Of a stretch of DNA of 8,830 nt, positions 6,198 to 8,830 are shown one piece after another (within the stretch, counting starts at the first letter, position 1; each line of letters opens with the position of its first letter). The notes under the pieces are model-generated. The model searched no databases, was not told where the DNA came from, and was given only the letters and a program-made list of their open reading frames with translations. The translations under genes were made by a program, and so were the position numbers. The stretch covers positions 1 through 8,830 of the forward strand of contig JBFWMD010000113.1 of NCBI GenBank assembly GCA_050251775.1, written 5' to 3'. The stretch comes from Paucidesulfovibrio sp050251775. Its GTDB lineage: Bacteria; Desulfobacterota; Desulfovibrionia; Desulfovibrionales; Desulfovibrionaceae.

Positions 6198-6982
6198 GCG
6201 CATCTCCCCGTTGCCCGCTCTCCGGCGGTCACGCCCTTCTCCACCAGGGTGGACACGGTGCGCTCCGGGCCGTCGCGCCGGATGCGGAAGCTGAAGATGC
6301 GGTCCGCGCCGGAGCGGGCCAACCCCAGATCGTGGGTCACGAGCACCAGGGTCACTCCGAGTTGGCGGGAAATTTCCTTGAACTGCTTCTGGATCTCCTC
6401 GGCGGTGAGCTTGTCCACGGCGGCCGTGGGTTCGTCCGCGAGCACAAAGGGTGGCCTGTGGGCCAGGGCGCGAGCAATGGCCACGCGCTGCCGCTGGCCG
6501 CCGGAAAGGTGCTGGGGCTTCTTGCCGAGCTGATCCGCGATGCCCAGGCGCGCGGCCAGAGCGGCCACGGTCTCGGCCCCACGCTGGTCGTTCAGGCGGC
6601 AGGGCAGGAGGATGTTCTCGCGCACGCTCAGAAACGGCAGCAGCCCGCCGCTCTGGAGCACGTAGCCGATGCAGCTCCGGCGCACCTCGGCCAAACGGCG
6701 CTCCTTGAGCCCGGCCAGGCTCACGAGTTCGTTCTCTCCGCCGCATCGGAAGGCGAATTCCCGGGCCTCGCTCGGCTTGAGCACCAGACCGAGCATGTCC
6801 AGCAACGTGGATTTTCCGCAGCCGGACGGGCCGACCACGGCGATGAACTCGCCCCGCCGCACCGTGAACTCGGGAATCCGAAGCTCGAAGCTCACGCCGC
6901 CTTTCTCGCGCAGCTTGCACACGTCGAGCAGGCGGTAGACGACAGCGTCGTCGCCGGAAAAGGGTTCGCCGGAAAGGGTCAT
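6194..6982 (-). CDS. tagT: ABC transporter ATPase, TagT-like (LolD/MacB type)
   Basis: This is a cytoplasmic ATPase subunit of 262 residues. It has Walker A GPSGCGKS (51-58), a Q-loop Gln110, the signature LSGGQ (159-163), Walker B FVLADE (179-184) and the switch His217 in VTHD. All catalytic residues are present, so ATP hydrolysis is expected. The D-loop reads AAVD rather than the common SALD. The overall pattern is that of the LolD/MacB/FtsE family, whose members work with FtsX-type permeases and usually drive envelope conformational change or lipoprotein handling rather than import. With TagS it should form the inner-membrane part of the TagQRST sensor upstream of PpkA. The ATG at 6982 is supported by GAGGA (6987-6991) 4 nt upstream. 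The stop codon overlaps the tagS start in an ATGA, which implies translational coupling. Confidence 0.5.
   Translation of the reverse strand: MTLSGEPFSGDDAVVYRLLDVCKLREKGGVSFELRIPEFTVRRGEFIAVVGPSGCGKSTLLDMLGLVLKPSEAREFAFRCGGENELVSLAGLKERRLAEVRRSCIGYVLQSGGLLPFLSVRENILLPCRLNDQRGAETVAALAARLGIADQLGKKPQHLSGGQRQRVAIARALAHRPPFVLADEPTAAVDKLTAEEIQKQFKEISRQLGVTLVLVTHDLGLARSGADRIFSFRIRRDGPERTVSTLVEKGVTAGERATGRCA
6204..6209 (-). promoter_or_regulatory. Shine-Dalgarno that sets the tagS start
   Basis: GGGGAG lies inside the 3' end of tagT. It abuts an ATG at 6203 with no spacing, but sits 6 nt before the ATG at 6197. The latter is therefore the better start and gives the ATGA overlap with the tagT stop (6194-6196). 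Confidence 0.5.
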
Positions 6983-6999
6983 GCGGTCCTCGCGCCTGT

Positions 7000-7031
7000 G
7001 CGCCCGCCCCGACGTTTGCCGGGGCGGGCGC
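7000..7031 (-). other. Strong intergenic hairpin between ppkA-like gene and tagT
   Basis: The arms 7000-7011 and 7020-7031 are perfectly complementary (12 bp, almost all G-C) around an 8-nt loop. The hairpin lies wholly inside the 60-nt gap between the ppkA-like stop and the tagT Shine-Dalgarno. On the transcribed strand it is followed by ACAGGCGCG, not a U-tract, so it does not look like a canonical intrinsic terminator. A partial terminator, an RNA 3'-end stabiliser or a processing site that sets kinase-to-transporter ratios are all possible. The structure is seen directly; the function is inference. Confidence 0.5.
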
Positions 7032-7042
7032 GATTCATTCCT

Positions 7043-8830
7043 TTAAGGAAGCAGTTCCAGGCTGATGGGGTAGACGTACTCGTCCGGGTCGTCCCCCTTG
7101 TTCAGTTCCACCCAGAGGGCCGGACTGTCGTGGATTTCCTGGTAGGTCTTCACGCGGGCGTCAAGCTGGTCCAGGAAGGCCTCCTGGCCGTCCACGCCCA
7201 TGGCGTCCCAAAGTTCGTTGCTCATGTCCATGAGCTGGCTCTTGTACGGCAGGCCGTCCAGGAACTCGGGAACCAGCCCGGTGTCCGCAAGGCGCGAGGC
7301 GTTCTTGATCTTTTCGGGGTCACGGGCCGCAGCCGCGGACGTGGCCTGAAGCGCGTCGAAAAACTTCTCGGAGCTGATCTGCCCGCGCAGGCCCGCGGCC
7401 ATGATCTCGTCGAGCACGGTCTTCAGGGAGTCGAGCTGGTTCTTGCTCACCAGCAGGCGCACTTCCATGGACTGCATGGCCGGGTTGATCAAATCCTTGT
7501 CCGTGGCCCAGGCCACGATGTCACGCGGGGCCTGCGCTCCGGTCTTGGAGCCGATCCATTCCACCAGGGCCGCACGGACCACCTCGTCCATGACCTGGCT
7601 GTTGGGCGTGGCCGCAGCGGCCGGAGCAGCGGCGGCCGGAGCCGCAACAGACGCCGCAGAAGCCGGAGCCGAGGCCAGTCCGGCCATTTCGCCACCGGAA
7701 GCGGTCGCTACCGACCCCTTCATAGCCGAGCTCATCAGGCCCGTAATCCGGGTGGCCACGTCCATGGAGACCTTGGTGAAGCCGTCCATATCGTCGGAGA
7801 ACACGCTCCAGTAGGCGGACTGCCCGCTGGTTCCCTTGTTCCGCGAAAGCTCCTTGAACTGCCGTTCCGCCGAGTCGTGGTACTCCTGCTTGGCCTTGGG
7901 GTTCTTGACGTGGACCGAGAAGATGTACGCGGACTGGTCGTTGGCGAAGTTGCGGATGGTCAGCTCGTCCTGGCCCGAGGCGTTGAACTTGTGGCCCAGT
8001 TCGTGGCCGGGCGCGTCGCCCACCAGGATGATGAAACGGATGGCTCCGGGGGTCCACTGCGTGTTCTGGATGGCATCGGCCATGCCCGAGAAGACATCCT
8101 CGGCGTAGTCTTCGGAGTCCACCTGGGTCACATCCACGCCCGCCAGGGTCTGCATGAAGTCGGCCACGCCCTGCAACTGCGGAGTGTAGTTATTGGTGGT
8201 GTAGCCGATGCCGGGAATCTTGTCCGCCGGATCGCGGTAGCCCCAGATGCCGAACTTCATGCCCTTGGCCACGTTGGTGTCCAGGGTGATCTGTTCGGAA
8301 ACGTCGCGCACCACCTGCATGGTCCGCTGGATGTAGGGGCGCATGGAGACCGTGGTGTCCATGACCCAGACGATGTCGATGGTCAGATCCTTGAGATCGG
8401 CGGCGCTGACCTGAGTGGCCCCGGTGGTGGCCTCCTGAAGGTAGTTCTGGTTGGTGCGGATGTCGGACTTCTCACGCGCGCCCGGACCGGACTTGGTCAC
8501 GGCGGCGAGCTGCACCACGCGGCCCTCGCGACCGTCCAGCTCCACCGTGCCGAAATTCAGGATCGGCAGCAGGTAGAACTGGTCGGACATGTCGATATAT
8601 TTCCGCGGCTCCACCGAGACCACGGGAAAATCCGCGCTGGGGTTGCCCGAGGCGATGGTCTGGTAGAGTTTTTCCGCATCGCCGGTGCGCTCGGCCTGCG
8701 GCTTGGCCAGCAGTGCGTCCAGCGGAGCGCGCCCGTCGAACATCAGCACGGGCTTGCGGTCCTGCGGGTGGGTGTAGGCCAGACACATGGTCTGCTTCCA
8801 CTCGAACACGTCGCCGGACTTCATCCAGCC
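7043..8830 (-). CDS. ppkA: PpkA-like vWA-domain protein, C-terminal part (5' end outside window)
   Basis: The reading frame is open to the window edge (Gly-Trp precede the first in-window Met at 8824), so the true start lies outside. Counting from that Met, 593 residues are visible. Residues 1-110 form a conserved PpkA-type region (FEWKQ near 7-11, FYLLPILNFG near 83-92). A vWA domain spans about 148-365, with a MIDAS-like motif DTTVS (156-160) and a second acidic loop, GDAPGH (269-274). An Ala/Pro-rich linker (about 382-407) follows, then a helical C-terminal domain ending in VYPISLELLP. This architecture matches the C-terminal half of PpkA, the T6SS Ser/Thr kinase that phosphorylates Fha in the threonine phosphorylation pathway. 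The kinase domain and membrane segment are not in the window, so kinase activity is inferred from the family and from the adjacent tagTSR genes. The alternative is a kinase-less vWA protein. The gene stops at TAA (7043-7045), 60 nt before tagT. Confidence 0.5.
   Translation of the reverse strand, partial: GWMKSGDVFEWKQTMCLAYTHPQDRKPVLMFDGRAPLDALLAKPQAERTGDAEKLYQTIASGNPSADFPVVSVEPRKYIDMSDQFYLLPILNFGTVELDGREGRVVQLAAVTKSGPGAREKSDIRTNQNYLQEATTGATQVSAADLKDLTIDIVWVMDTTVSMRPYIQRTMQVVRDVSEQITLDTNVAKGMKFGIWGYRDPADKIPGIGYTTNNYTPQLQGVADFMQTLAGVDVTQVDSEDYAEDVFSGMADAIQNTQWTPGAIRFIILVGDAPGHELGHKFNASGQDELTIRNFANDQSAYIFSVHVKNPKAKQEYHDSAERQFKELSRNKGTSGQSAYWSVFSDDMDGFTKVSMDVATRITGLMSSAMKGSVATASGGEMAGLASAPASAASVAAPAAAAPAAAATPNSQVMDEVVRAALVEWIGSKTGAQAPRDIVAWATDKDLINPAMQSMEVRLLVSKNQLDSLKTVLDEIMAAGLRGQISSEKFFDALQATSAAAARDPEKIKNASRLADTGLVPEFLDGLPYKSQLMDMSNELWDAMGVDGQEAFLDQLDARVKTYQEIHDSPALWVELNKGDDPDEYVYPISLELLP

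Noticed and set aside
6198..6920. N-terminal extension of the tagS frame into tagT
   Set aside because: The extra residues are Arg/Pro/Gly-rich out-of-frame translation of the ATPase gene; the start at 6197 has a well-placed Shine-Dalgarno and an ATGA overlap.
7604..7681. Ala/Pro-rich low-complexity stretch as a tandem repeat
   Set aside because: No constant repeat unit is seen; it reads as a flexible linker between the vWA domain and the C-terminal domain.
8822..8824. ATG at 8824 as the true start of the vWA protein
   Set aside because: The frame is open to the window edge, no ribosome-binding site can be seen, and the sequence starts in the middle of a conserved PpkA-type region, so this Met is most likely internal.

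Overview
All genes in this window lie on the minus strand, so transcription runs from right to left. They form one tightly packed, GC-rich operon of seven genes. The right edge cuts the first gene. In transcription order the genes are: the C-terminal part of a PpkA-like von Willebrand A (vWA) protein (7043-8830, partial); an ABC ATPase (TagT-like, 6194-6982); an FtsX/MacB-type permease (TagS-like, 4245-6197); a periplasmic pseudo-formylglycine-generating-enzyme protein (TagR-like, 2602-4236); a glycine-zipper lipoprotein in the tagQ position (1862-2536); a second coiled-coil lipoprotein (1337-1840); and an exported S41/CtpA-type serine peptidase (81-1226).

The order ppkA-tagT-tagS-tagR-lipoprotein matches the adjacency of ppkA (PA0074) to tagQ (PA0070) in the Pseudomonas aeruginosa HSI-I type VI secretion (T6SS) locus. 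There, TagQRST is an envelope sensor that acts upstream of the Ser/Thr kinase PpkA in the threonine phosphorylation pathway, which switches the T6SS on after translation. The inferred scheme here is similar. The outer-membrane lipoprotein tethers TagR in the periplasm. TagR signals through, or is sensed with, the TagS-TagT inner-membrane ABC complex. PpkA, whose vWA tail is visible here, passes the signal to the cytoplasmic apparatus. No T6SS structural gene and no kinase domain is visible; both would lie to the right of the window.

What does not belong to the textbook module is the downstream end: a second lipoprotein that looks like a diverged paralogue of the first, and a complete S41 processing peptidase with its Ser-Lys dyad intact. 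They end at a strong hairpin at the left edge. These two genes are the best candidates for an undescribed extension of the pathway.

The high GC content, the strong Shine-Dalgarno sites and the 3'-end element at 38-60 (a perfect hairpin preceded on the minus strand by CTCCGGCGGCC) are, from memory, typical of Desulfovibrio-like bacteria (Desulfovibrionales). That assignment is an inference without any search. No tRNA, rRNA, CRISPR array, insertion sequence or integration site was seen. The only non-coding stretches are short gaps: about 20 nt (1841-1861), 60 nt (6983-7042), 65 nt (2537-2601) and 110 nt (1227-1336), plus the 80 nt at the left edge.
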